Source: Acidimicrobiaceae bacterium
GTDB lineage: Bacteria; Actinomycetota; Acidimicrobiia; Acidimicrobiales; RAAP-2
DNA: 7,954 nucleotides
NCBI GenBank assembly: GCA_003135595.1
Contig: PLCI01000117.1
Location: 4,213 to 12,166 of the forward strand
Direction of reading: 5' to 3'
Shown here: positions 1 to 6,471 of the stretch, piece after piece
How positions within the stretch are numbered: position 1 is the stretch's first letter
Layout: each line of letters starts with the position of its first letter
Program-made: the position numbers and the translations under genes
Notes under the pieces: model-generated
Seen by the model: the letters and a program-made list of their open reading frames with translations, nothing else
Told to the model about the DNA's origin: nothing
Databases searched by the model: none

Positions 1-1208
1 ACGCTGTTGTTATTGATCCGGACCCGCGTGACCGTCGCGTGATCGCCGTAGAGCTGACCCTTGTACTGGACGAACATGATGCCGACGTTGCTGCGGTTGA
101 TGTTGTCATCCGAGAGCGAGGCACGGCCCTGGTCGAACAGCACGCCCTCATCGCGGTTCAAGATGAACTTCGAGAACGTGGCGGAGACGTCCGGCGACGT
201 CGGCAGCGTCGCCTGCGAGGCCGCGTAGTACATGCCGATGTCATTCTTCGACACCGTGCTGCCCGTGATGACCGAGCCCTTGGCGGCACCGTAGAAGAGG
301 ACGCCCGCTGCCTGGTAGTCCGTCAGCGCGTTCAGCCCACAGGTCGAGTTGTTGCACTCGTTGCCCGAGATCGTGCTGCGCTGGATCTTGGCGTACGCCC
401 CGTTGCTCACCTGGATGCCGTTCTGCGCGGTCTGGGTCGTCGGTCCCGCGCCTGTGACGGTGTCCTGGAAGAACGTCGCGGTGGAGCCCTTGCCATCCAC
501 GGTGACGCCATTCTTCTGGTACCCCGAGATCGACGTGTTGGAGACGCTGGCGTGCCCCGTCTCGTTGGGGGTCGTCCAGGCCATGCCGATCTGGATCCCG
601 ATGCCGCCCTGGCACCCGTTGATGGGCACCGCGCCACCCGCGACGATCGCGGAGTTCTGGAGCTTCAGCGTGTCCCCGCCGCCGACGAGGATGCCGTACA
701 GGCTGTCATTGCAGGTCCCGGAGGGCCACGCCTCGTCGAAGGTGATCCCGATCACGGTGACGGTGGTCTTGTGCGTGCCGCAGACCGCGAAGCCGTCCTG
801 GTCCGGCTGGTACGCACCCGTGCCGGGGGCGGTGTCGCAGGGCGTGGTCGATGCCACGGGCGTCGCCGGCAGCGCGAGCGTTGCACCGACCTTGGGCTTT
901 GCGGCTCGAATCGTGAGGTTGGCACGACCGGTGATCTGGACCTGCTCGGCGTACGTGCCCGGACAGATCAAGATGGTCGCCTTCGCGAGTCCCTCGGCCG
1001 CGTTGACCGCGGCCTGCACGCTCGTGAACCCAGCCTGCGTGCAGCTGGTGCCGCCGTCGGCGACCGGTGTGACGGAGTTGTTCACCCAGAACGTCAGCTG
1101 CGACGCGTTCGCCGCTGCCGTGCCAGCTGGCACGGCGAGCACGCCGAGCACGAGCATGAGGCCGATCGCGCCGACGCCGATCGATTTGCTACGAAGGAAT
1201 GTGCGCAT
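1..1208 (-). CDS. Secreted right-handed parallel beta-helix protein, C-terminus outside window
   Basis: This reading frame is open from the ATG at 1208 to the left edge (402 complete codons, no stop), so the gene is partial. Residues 1-36 form a signal peptide: basic start (R2, R6, K8), a hydrophobic core rich in Leu, Val and Gly, and an Ala-rich cleavage region near 31-35. After it comes the usual N-terminal cap of secreted beta-helix proteins: GTSC (C56), an FTSVQAAVNAA helix (61-71) and CPGTY (C82), where C56 and C82 probably pair. From about residue 145 there are successive short beta-strand turns with NGV, NGI and NNS-type asparagine positions, typical of pectate-lyase/NosD-like coils. 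It was chosen over the overlapping plus-strand frames because it has a signal peptide, a coherent fold, an AGGGGG ribosome site 10 bases upstream and a promoter. Substrate or ligand is unknown: such proteins can be polysaccharide lyases, adhesins or surface proteins. The fold is fairly sure, the function is not. Confidence 0.85.
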   Translation of the reverse strand, partial: MRTFLRSKSIGVGAIGLMLVLGVLAVPAGTAAANASQLTFWVNNSVTPVADGGTSCTQAGFTSVQAAVNAAEGLAKATILICPGTYAEQVQITGRANLTIRAAKPKVGATLALPATPVASTTPCDTAPGTGAYQPDQDGFAVCGTHKTTVTVIGITFDEAWPSGTCNDSLYGILVGGGDTLKLQNSAIVAGGAVPINGCQGGIGIQIGMAWTTPNETGHASVSNTSISGYQKNGVTVDGKGSTATFFQDTVTGAGPTTQTAQNGIQVSNGAYAKIQRSTISGNECNNSTCGLNALTDYQAAGVLFYGAAKGSVITGSTVSKNDIGMYYAASQATLPTSPDVSATFSKFILNRDEGVLFDQGRASLSDDNINRSNVGIMFVQYKGQLYGDHATVTRVRINNNS

Positions 1209-1218
1209 GGACTGTCGA

Positions 1219-1224
1219 CCCCCT
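1219..1224 (-). promoter_or_regulatory. Ribosome binding site of the beta-helix gene
   Basis: AGGGGG on the minus strand, 10 bases before the ATG at 1208. It supports that start and the minus-strand reading of 1-1208. Confidence 0.6.
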
Positions 1225-1285
1225 GCAAGTCGTTGATGCGGCGTTGTGGATGGGCCCGACCTGACCCCCAAGTCCCCGCGAGAAG

Positions 1286-1314
1286 ACCCTAGGACCGAGA
1301 AGATTGTTCAGCAA
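1286..1314 (-). promoter_or_regulatory. Sigma-70-type promoter of the beta-helix gene
   Basis: On the minus strand TTGCTG (1314-1309) is followed after exactly 17 bases by TAGGGT (1291-1286). This fits the -35/-10 pattern of the actinobacterial housekeeping sigma factor. Transcription would start near 1279, giving a leader of about 70 bases. It suggests that the beta-helix gene can be expressed independently of the peptidase gene upstream. Confidence 0.5.
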
Positions 1315-1324
1315 TTCAGGATCA

Positions 1325-1355
1325 GGCGGTAACCATGCGTGACGGCACCACCGCC
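1325..1355 (-). terminator. Weak candidate hairpin after the S53 peptidase gene
   Basis: GGCGGT and ACCGCC form a perfect 6-base inverted repeat with a 19-base loop, 32 bases past the peptidase stop codon and just before the promoter of the next gene. No T-run follows, so an intrinsic terminator is only possible. The large loop lowers confidence. Confidence 0.22.
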
Positions 1356-1387
1356 GGCTCCGTCGACGCCGAGGTCGGGTCGTGCGA

Positions 1388-3112
1388 CTACGGGGGCGGC
1401 ACGAGCGAGAGCCACGCCGAGCCGAGCGGGCTGCCCCATCCGCTCGCGCAGTTGAAGCCTGGCTTGGCCGTGCAGAAGCCCCGCACGTCGTAGGTCTCGT
1501 TGTTCCCGATGGTCACGCCGTTGAAGTACTTGCCCGGCTCGGCCTTGCCGACCGAGTACAGCAGTGGCAGCACGAACCCATAGGTCGTCGCGTTGGCCTG
1601 GTTTGCGAGCGCCATGATCGAGGCGAACAGCGGCGCCGCCGCGCTCGTGCCGCCAACCGGGATCCATCCGAAGGCAAGTGAGTAGATCATGTACCCGCTC
1701 GCGGGATCCGCGTTCAGGGCGACATCGGGCACGGTGCGTCCGGCTGTCGATGCCCCCGGGATCAGGTGCTGGTACGTCGGTGTCGACCAGATCGACGAGA
1801 CGCCTCCTCCGGTGCCTTCCACGTCGCTCGTGTCCCACACGACCTCGCTCGAGGGCACCGTGCCGATCGTCGTCGCGTCCGCGATCGTCGTGCCGCCGAC
1901 CCCGGTCACGTAGGGCTGGCTGGCGGGGTCGTCAACCCCGATCGCCCCGGCGAGCGGGTTCCGGTAGGTCCCGTAGTAGCCGAGGCAGTCCGACGCCCCG
2001 TAGTCGCCCGCCGAGGCCGCAACGGTCTGGCCCTGGGCCGCCATCTCCTGGAACACGCCGGACTCCGCGGCGACCACAGTCGGATTCACGACCTCGCAGA
2101 GTCCCCAACTTGTGCTCACAACCTTGGCGGTGTCGTCGGTCGCGATCCGGTCGTAGGTGTCGACGACGCCGGCCTCGGAGTTCGGTCCCTGGTAGACGGC
2201 GATGTTGGCATACGGCGCGATCGTCGCGACAATCTCGATGTCCAGGTCTGCCTCGACCTCCGCGAACGGGTTGATGCCGTTGCCCCCGTCGACGGTGACA
2301 CTCGAGATGGTGTCGTGCTTGCCGGTGCAGTCCTGGAAGTACTTGATGTCCGAAGGTATGTAGTCGGTCAGCTCGAAGATCGCGACCGTCTGGCCCTGGC
2401 CACCGAAGCCCTTCGCCGTGAAAGCGCCGAGCTTGTACGCGTTGCCGATCTCGCTGATCGTGAACGGCCCGGTCACCGGATTCGTGCCGGCGCTCATCTG
2501 CGAGCACGTCGTCGTGCGGGGCCGCGCACGCGGGACGAAGTGGTACGAAGCCCGGTAGCTCGGGACGTCCGTCAGCCCGACGACGGTGCGGACCGTCCCT
2601 TGGAGCACGCGCGGGAGGTGGAACGGCGTCACGTTCCGGTAGACGCGGCGGCCCTTGAGGTCGTAGGCGCGGATCGTCGTGTGCAGCAGTGCCTCGACGG
2701 CGCGCACGCCGCCGGTCGCGTGGATGAAGAGGCGGTCGGGCGAGGCGCCGACGGCGCTGAGCCCGTGGGCTCTGAGGTAGGCCGAGATGCGGGCGATCTC
2801 GCCGGGCGTCGCCCCGAAGCGGTTCGCGAACTCGCCCCGACTGAGGTAGTGGTGGTACGCGCGCGACCGTGGCGCAGATGCAGCCGCGATGAAGCGCGCG
2901 AGACCTGCCTGATTGCGCGCCGGCATGTAGAACGACAGCCCGATCGAGAGGCCGGCGGTGGACGTCGCGCGCCCGAGCGGCTGGCTATTCCACGCGTTGG
3001 CGCGCGCCGACGAGCTCGCACCGGCGACGACGCTCGACGTGCTCGACGCGCCCAGCGCGATGCCCGCGCAGAGGGTGGTCGCGGCGAGCACCCGCATCCC
3101 GACGTGCCGCAT
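1388..3112 (-). CDS. Secreted S53 family (sedolisin / pro-kumamolisin) serine-carboxyl peptidase
   Basis: This is a 574-residue preproenzyme that should act outside the cell as an endopeptidase. The family uses a Ser-Glu-Asp triad and works best at acid pH. Order of parts: signal peptide (about 1-38), pro-kumamolisin activation domain (about 52-185, including the HHYLSRGEF stretch at 87-95) and catalytic domain (about 215-570). The catalytic residues are visible: E287 and D291 in EADLD, the oxyanion-hole aspartate D370 in SAGDYG, and nucleophile S490 in GGTSAAAP. A C-terminal YDV...GWGSPLG stretch (541-564) matches the calcium site region, with D542 as the likely first ligand. Six cysteines lie outside the signal peptide (203, 262, 339, 376, 547, 555), a number that would allow three disulfides. 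The length is normal and nothing seems broken. It starts 7 bases after the stop of the upstream secreted-protein gene with no strong ribosome site, so translational coupling is likely. An internal ATG at codon 6 is an alternative start. Confidence 0.95.
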   Translation of the reverse strand: MRHVGMRVLAATTLCAGIALGASSTSSVVAGASSSARANAWNSQPLGRATSTAGLSIGLSFYMPARNQAGLARFIAAASAPRSRAYHHYLSRGEFANRFGATPGEIARISAYLRAHGLSAVGASPDRLFIHATGGVRAVEALLHTTIRAYDLKGRRVYRNVTPFHLPRVLQGTVRTVVGLTDVPSYRASYHFVPRARPRTTTCSQMSAGTNPVTGPFTISEIGNAYKLGAFTAKGFGGQGQTVAIFELTDYIPSDIKYFQDCTGKHDTISSVTVDGGNGINPFAEVEADLDIEIVATIAPYANIAVYQGPNSEAGVVDTYDRIATDDTAKVVSTSWGLCEVVNPTVVAAESGVFQEMAAQGQTVAASAGDYGASDCLGYYGTYRNPLAGAIGVDDPASQPYVTGVGGTTIADATTIGTVPSSEVVWDTSDVEGTGGGVSSIWSTPTYQHLIPGASTAGRTVPDVALNADPASGYMIYSLAFGWIPVGGTSAAAPLFASIMALANQANATTYGFVLPLLYSVGKAEPGKYFNGVTIGNNETYDVRGFCTAKPGFNCASGWGSPLGSAWLSLVPPP

Positions 3113-3119
3113 CTCGCGC

Positions 3120-5078
3120 CTAGCCCTTCGCCGTCAGGCTGACGACGGGATAGGTGGTCGCGACGTCGACGGCGACCGCGGGGCCGAGCTGGCGTGCCAC
3201 CCCTGAGTAGAACGTGGAACCCACGGCTGCGATCCGCCACTTGCCCGAGGGGAGGTCGATCGCGTACCCGATCTTGAAGGAGCCCTTTTGGGGAGGGAAG
3301 ATGTTGGTGAAGTTGTTGACGGACTGGGAGACACCGCCGGCGCACGAGGTGCTGAACGCCTTCGCGGCTGGGCACGCCTGGATCCACAGGGAGTAGATCT
3401 CAAAGTGATTGTCGCCGGACACCGTGACGTCCCCCCAGAACGTGGGCGCCTGGTACGGCGCCGTGAGCGACACGTGCCGCAATGACGACGACGCGGCACT
3501 CGTCACCGAAGGACCGATGACGACGTTGCCAGCGAGATCCGTGTACACGAACGCCATCGACACGACGCTCGTGATGTCATAGAGGGTGAAGCTGCCACCG
3601 AGCAGATCGCTCGGGCTCACCACGAAGCCACCTGTGCACTCGAGGCTGAAGGACGCAGCGGGGCAGATCTGGAGGAACGAGAATGGCTGCACGTTGTCCC
3701 AGCCGGTCGCGTTCGCGAGGTCGGGAAGCCCCGTGATGGAGATGTTCCCGGTGATCGTCGCGCTGACGGGCTGGATCGCATAGTGCACCGCCATCGTCGG
3801 TATCGCGAAGCCGACGTTGTAGTTCGAGCCGAGCTGGGTGAGCACGACCTGGGAGGCCACGACCTGGGCGTACTGGTCCTGGGAGAAGGGCGGCAGCACC
3901 TCGGCGTACGTGGCGTAGGTGCCTGCATCGAGGAAGACCTCGAATCTCGTCGTGCTGCTGAATGGGTCGACGAACAGCCCGACGACCGCCGTGTTCGTGG
4001 CGACGTCGACGATGAAGAGGTCGGCGAAGAAGTTCTGGTCCAGGGCCTGGGCATTCACGGAGCCCGCCAGGCTGGGCTTGGTGTACTTCCCGAGGACGTT
4101 CACGACGACACGGCTTGAGAGCGTGTTCAGCGCGACCCCTGGCCCGGTGATCGAGAAGTCGTTGTTGATGATGTCTTGGGGTGCGAACATGAGCACATTG
4201 CCCTTGTAGGGCGCGAAGAGGTAGCGCACCGTCCACCTGCCGGGTGTCGTGTAGATGCCGACCTCGCGTGTGTCGAGGCCCGCGGCGATGCCGCAGGTGC
4301 CGCTCTGCTCGAAGATCCCGAGCTGGTCGGGCGTCACCGAGGACGGGCAGACGACGGCGTCGAACTGGTAGTGATAGCCCCTCGGAGCCCCGGGGACGTG
4401 GAGCGTCGCCAGGATCTCGGGCATGACGAACCTCATGAAGATGGCCCGCACCACGGACTTTCTGGAGCCCCTCGCCGCCACGAGCGCGCCCGAGCTCGAA
4501 GGGTAGTACCCCGCGTTCGAGTACCCGTCGAGGAGGATGAGGCCGACGCGCCAGCCCGACCTGCTCACCGGGATCCGCCCGAAGTTGTAGGTCCCTTCGG
4601 ATACGGACCCGTGCTTGGGTTGGGCAAAGGCCTCCCATGCCGGATGCGCCTGGGTGCCGCAGAAGAAGCCGAACGACGTCGCGCCCTGACACGCAACGAC
4701 GATCACGAACTCCGACGGCGTGCGCGGCATGCCCCTGACGTCGTAGGTGCCTCTGATCGCGACGCCTGAGCTTCGAGGCTCGTCGACGCGCGACCCGACG
4801 GCCTTCGGCGCTCCGGTCTTGAACAGGTAGCGATTCTTGAAGGTCTTGACCGAGCTGAGGATCGACACCGCGCGGCGCGACGGGACCGTGAGTCCCGCGA
4901 TGGGCGCCTTGATGCGCTCGGTGCCGGACCGCGAGTGCAGCACCGAGCCGAACAGCGTCGTGCCCGCGTGGCGCTTCGCGGTCGTGACTGCGGCATCCGA
5001 CACGCTGCTGGCCGCGAGCACCGTCGCGATGGCCAGGGCCGCCGCCACCGCACTCGCCGTCCTCGAGCGTCCCGCCAT
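3120..5078 (-). CDS. Secreted protein of unknown family with five beta-rich repeat modules
   Basis: I do not recognise a named family for this 652-residue protein. Residues 1-30 are a clear signal peptide (R4, R6, then an Ala/Val/Leu core ending SVSDAA). The mature part has no membrane segment or sortase signal, so it is probably released. It reads as five roughly related modules near 104-190, 222-293, 337-395, 442-512 and 547-620. Each opens with a strand such as GTYDVRG, ATLHVPG or GNISITG, then an aromatic-hydrophobic strand. Several modules then end with a Pro/Gly-Gly-x-Trp turn (GW at 175-176, PGRW at 279-282, SGKW at 611-614). There are exactly eight cysteines, in pairs within modules 1, 2, 4 and 5 (130/140, 244/262, 472/481, 569/579); module 3 has none. 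A beta-sandwich stack, as in carbohydrate-binding or adhesin proteins, is inference. The ATG at 5078 was chosen for its AGGAGG and signal peptide, although the frame stays open to an ATG at 5198. Its stop lies 7 bases before the S53 peptidase start, so the two are probably one operon and may be functional partners. Confidence 0.85.
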   Translation of the reverse strand: MAGRSRTASAVAAALAIATVLAASSVSDAAVTTAKRHAGTTLFGSVLHSRSGTERIKAPIAGLTVPSRRAVSILSSVKTFKNRYLFKTGAPKAVGSRVDEPRSSGVAIRGTYDVRGMPRTPSEFVIVVACQGATSFGFFCGTQAHPAWEAFAQPKHGSVSEGTYNFGRIPVSRSGWRVGLILLDGYSNAGYYPSSSGALVAARGSRKSVVRAIFMRFVMPEILATLHVPGAPRGYHYQFDAVVCPSSVTPDQLGIFEQSGTCGIAAGLDTREVGIYTTPGRWTVRYLFAPYKGNVLMFAPQDIINNDFSITGPGVALNTLSSRVVVNVLGKYTKPSLAGSVNAQALDQNFFADLFIVDVATNTAVVGLFVDPFSSTTRFEVFLDAGTYATYAEVLPPFSQDQYAQVVASQVVLTQLGSNYNVGFAIPTMAVHYAIQPVSATITGNISITGLPDLANATGWDNVQPFSFLQICPAASFSLECTGGFVVSPSDLLGGSFTLYDITSVVSMAFVYTDLAGNVVIGPSVTSAASSSLRHVSLTAPYQAPTFWGDVTVSGDNHFEIYSLWIQACPAAKAFSTSCAGGVSQSVNNFTNIFPPQKGSFKIGYAIDLPSGKWRIAAVGSTFYSGVARQLGPAVAVDVATTYPVVSLTAKG

Positions 5079-5084
5079 CGCGTG

Positions 5085-5090
5085 CCTCCT
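5085..5090 (-). promoter_or_regulatory. Ribosome binding site deciding the start of the five-module protein
   Basis: A perfect AGGAGG on the minus strand sits 6 bases before the ATG at 5078. It decides that start over the in-frame upstream ATG at 5198, which would place 40 charged residues before the signal peptide. Confidence 0.75.
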
Positions 5091-5097
5091 CGCCGGG

Positions 5098-5106
5098 ACA
5101 CTAACA
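5098..5106 (-). promoter_or_regulatory. Extended -10 promoter of the secreted-protein operon
   Basis: The minus strand reads TGT then TAGTGT (5103-5098), a TANNNT -10 box preceded by the TGN extension. No good -35 is visible 16-18 bases upstream, as is common for extended -10 promoters. Transcription would begin near 5091, giving a short leader that contains the AGGAGG. Confidence 0.4.
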
Positions 5107-5213
5107 AGACCGTGCGGGGTCCTCTTGCGGCTCTGTGCGGCCGGGCCACGCCGTGTGCGCTCGTGAAGTCCCTCTTGGCATTGCGTGGGCTCGACCACGC
5201 GCGGAACGCCGAG

Positions 5214-5251
5214 CTGGGTCCCGACTGGGCCGACTCCCAGTGAGTTCCCAG
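5214..5251. promoter_or_regulatory. Phased four-half-site palindrome, candidate operator
   Basis: The element is CTGGG (5214-5218), N6, CTGGG (5225-5229), N6, CCCAG (5236-5240), N6, CCCAG (5247-5251). All four 5-base half-sites are exact and all spacers are 6 bases, so the period is 11 bases, about one helix turn. The two central sites extend to ACTGGG/CCCAGT. It lies just upstream of the -10 of the DtxR-family gene and within the divergent intergenic region. Binding by that regulator is inference, because the motif does not resemble the TTAGG-type DtxR/IdeR box. Confidence 0.5.
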
Positions 5252-5262
5252 GGCATTGCTCT

Positions 5263-5268
5263 TAGGCT
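5263..5268 (+). promoter_or_regulatory. Possible -10 box of the DtxR-family gene
   Basis: TAGGCT fits TANNNT and ends 9 bases before the ATG at 5278, so the transcript would be leaderless or nearly so. A weak GGTGA at 5270-5274 could instead act as a ribosome site. The -35 region (about 5240-5245) overlaps the palindromic element and has no clear consensus. Confidence 0.3.
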
Positions 5269-5277
5269 GGGTGATCG

Positions 5278-5952
5278 ATGTGCGCGCGGCCCGCAACCTC
5301 CACCGCTGACCGGTACCTGGAGTCGATCTTCTGCATCGCCGGCGAGGGCGAGGTCGTGCGGCCGGGACGGCTCTCCCAGTGGATGGGCGTCTCGCCGCCA
5401 ACGGTTACCGACGCCCTCCGTCGGATGGAGCGCGATGGCCTGGTCATGATCTCAGAGGACCGCAGCGTGGAGCTCACGGGGATCGGCAGGGAGCGTGCGA
5501 CGAGCACCGTGCGCCGGCACCGGATCCTCGAGCGGTGGCTCACCGACGTGCTCGGGCTCGACTGGGCGGTCGCCGACGAGGAGGCAGACCGCCTGAGCTC
5601 GGCGATGTCGGAACTCGTGGTGGAGCAGATCGACTCGTCGATGGGAATGCCGCACACGTGCCCGCATGGCAATCCGATCCCAGGGCGCGAGCCGACCTAC
5701 GGGACGCTCGTGCCGCTCGTCACGATCCCTGACAAGACGCCCGCGAGGGTCCGTCGGATCTCCGAGGTCGCCGAGCACGAGGCGCGCCCGCTGCTCAAGC
5801 GCCTCTCGGCAGTCGGCATCAAGGAGGGGTCCGACGTCGTCGTGGTCTCGCGCGACGGCGAAGCCGGGAGCCTCACCATCGTCGTCGACGGCACGGAGTC
5901 GGCGCTGCCCCTCGAGGCCGCGCAGTGGATCTGGGTGGACGTCGGGGCCTGA
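5278..5952 (+). CDS. DtxR/MntR-family transcriptional regulator with altered metal sites
   Basis: This 224-residue regulator has the full three-part family layout. A winged helix-turn-helix covers residues 8-70, with recognition helix around 39-52 (SPPTVTDALRRMERDG). A dimerisation/metal domain covers 75-140, including RRHRILERWL and CPHGNPIPG. A C-terminal SH3/FeoA-like domain covers about 155-224. Aligned by eye with IdeR/DtxR (offset 2), the ancillary-site residues H79 and E83 are kept as H81 and E85. The primary-site ligands M10, C102, E105 and H106 become R12, D104, S107 and S108, and ancillary H98 becomes D100. Asp at the C102 position occurs in relatives, but loss of the Glu-His pair is unusual. 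It may sense metal differently or not at all. It is divergent from the secreted-protein operon and convergent with the Nur gene, 16 bases apart. Family assignment is secure; iron or manganese specificity cannot be assigned. Confidence 0.92.
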   Translation: MCARPATSTADRYLESIFCIAGEGEVVRPGRLSQWMGVSPPTVTDALRRMERDGLVMISEDRSVELTGIGRERATSTVRRHRILERWLTDVLGLDWAVADEEADRLSSAMSELVVEQIDSSMGMPHTCPHGNPIPGREPTYGTLVPLVTIPDKTPARVRRISEVAEHEARPLLKRLSAVGIKEGSDVVVVSRDGEAGSLTIVVDGTESALPLEAAQWIWVDVGA

Positions 5953-5968
5953 GCCTGGCTCGTCGAGG

Positions 5969-6427
5969 TCAGCGGGCGCTGCACGCCTCGCATCGCCCGG
6001 AGATGGCGGTGTGGTGCGGATCGACGGCGAAGCCATAGGTCTCCTCGGCGAGCCGCATGAGCGCTCGGAACAGCGAGTCCGGCACGTCGATGGTGTCGCT
6101 GCAGGACTGGCACACGAGGTGGCCGTGCCCCCTGCCCGCGAGGTTGTACGTCGCCGGTCCGTGCCCGCGGTGCGCGTGGGCGATCACGCCGAGCTCCTCG
6201 AGGTCCTCGAGGTTCCGATAGATCGTGGACAAGTGGACGTCGGGCGCCTCTGCGTGGACCGCCGCGGCGAGCTCTTCGGCGGTCATGTGGTCGTTCCTCG
6301 CGAAGAGCGCCGAGACCAGGAGCCGCCTCGCGTGCGTGGATCGACCGCCGCTCGCCCGCACGAGGGCGAGCACGTCCTCGACGGTCTGGATGTCGGGCGC
6401 CGCCGAAGGCGGCCTCACTCGGCTCAC
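5969..6427 (-). CDS. nur: Nur-type nickel-responsive Fur-family repressor
   Basis: A 152-residue Fur-family regulator of normal length: winged helix (about 1-85), then the dimerisation domain. The structural zinc site has two CxxC pairs, C106/C109 and C146/C149. Residues 84-90 read HAHRGHG, like the HAHLGHG recalled from Streptomyces coelicolor Nur, where H70 and H72 bind nickel; H84 and H86 match them. The third nickel ligand, H126, matches H139 in HHTAISGRC. For the second metal site, H47 corresponds to H33, and H101 and H103 fall in the same HxHLVC region. With nickel bound, Nur represses nickel uptake in Streptomyces; the divergent NiCoT gene and the Nur-like box fit that role. The GTG at 6427 was chosen because a TACGAT -10 lies 6 bases upstream, implying a leaderless mRNA. 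The frame is open to an ATG at 6622, but that extension would run through the promoters and into the permease gene. GTG at 6418 is an alternative. Confidence 0.88.
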   Translation of the reverse strand: MSRVRPPSAAPDIQTVEDVLALVRASGGRSTHARRLLVSALFARNDHMTAEELAAAVHAEAPDVHLSTIYRNLEDLEELGVIAHAHRGHGPATYNLAGRGHGHLVCQSCSDTIDVPDSLFRALMRLAEETYGFAVDPHHTAISGRCEACSAR

Positions 6428-6439
6428 GACCCAATCGTA
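6425..6439. promoter_or_regulatory. Possible second, weaker Nur-like box over the nur start
   Basis: CACGA-N5-TCGTA has perfect inner arms (ACGA/TCGT) and the same 5-5-5 layout and GA-N5-TC core as the box at 6472-6486; only the outermost pair mismatches. It overlaps the nur -10 and GTG start, so autoregulation is possible. Short arms make chance likely. Confidence 0.25.
6434..6439 (-). promoter_or_regulatory. -10 box of nur
   Basis: TACGAT on the minus strand is followed by 6 bases and then GTG at 6427, the geometry of leaderless actinobacterial genes. No convincing -35 is seen. Confidence 0.4.
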
Positions 6440-6471
6440 GCCCCTGGGCCTTATGGCGATGACCTCGTTCT

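Noticed and set aside
349..1236. Long plus-strand frame of 295 codons (and another at 39-1292)
   Set aside because: Both are opposite a minus-strand frame that has a signal peptide, ribosome site, promoter and beta-helix pattern. Long antisense frames are expected in GC-rich coding DNA.
1766..3142. 458-codon plus-strand frame
   Set aside because: It is antisense to the S53 peptidase, whose catalytic motifs are complete. Its product is an Arg/Asp/Val-rich string typical of shadow frames.
5079..5198. N-terminal extension of the five-module protein to ATG 5198
   Set aside because: It would put 40 polar, basic residues before a clear signal peptide, and the start at 5078 has a perfect AGGAGG at 6 bases.
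5262..5280. TTAGGCT as a DtxR/IdeR iron box
   Set aside because: Only one half-site resembles TTAGG; the rest does not match the 19-base palindrome.
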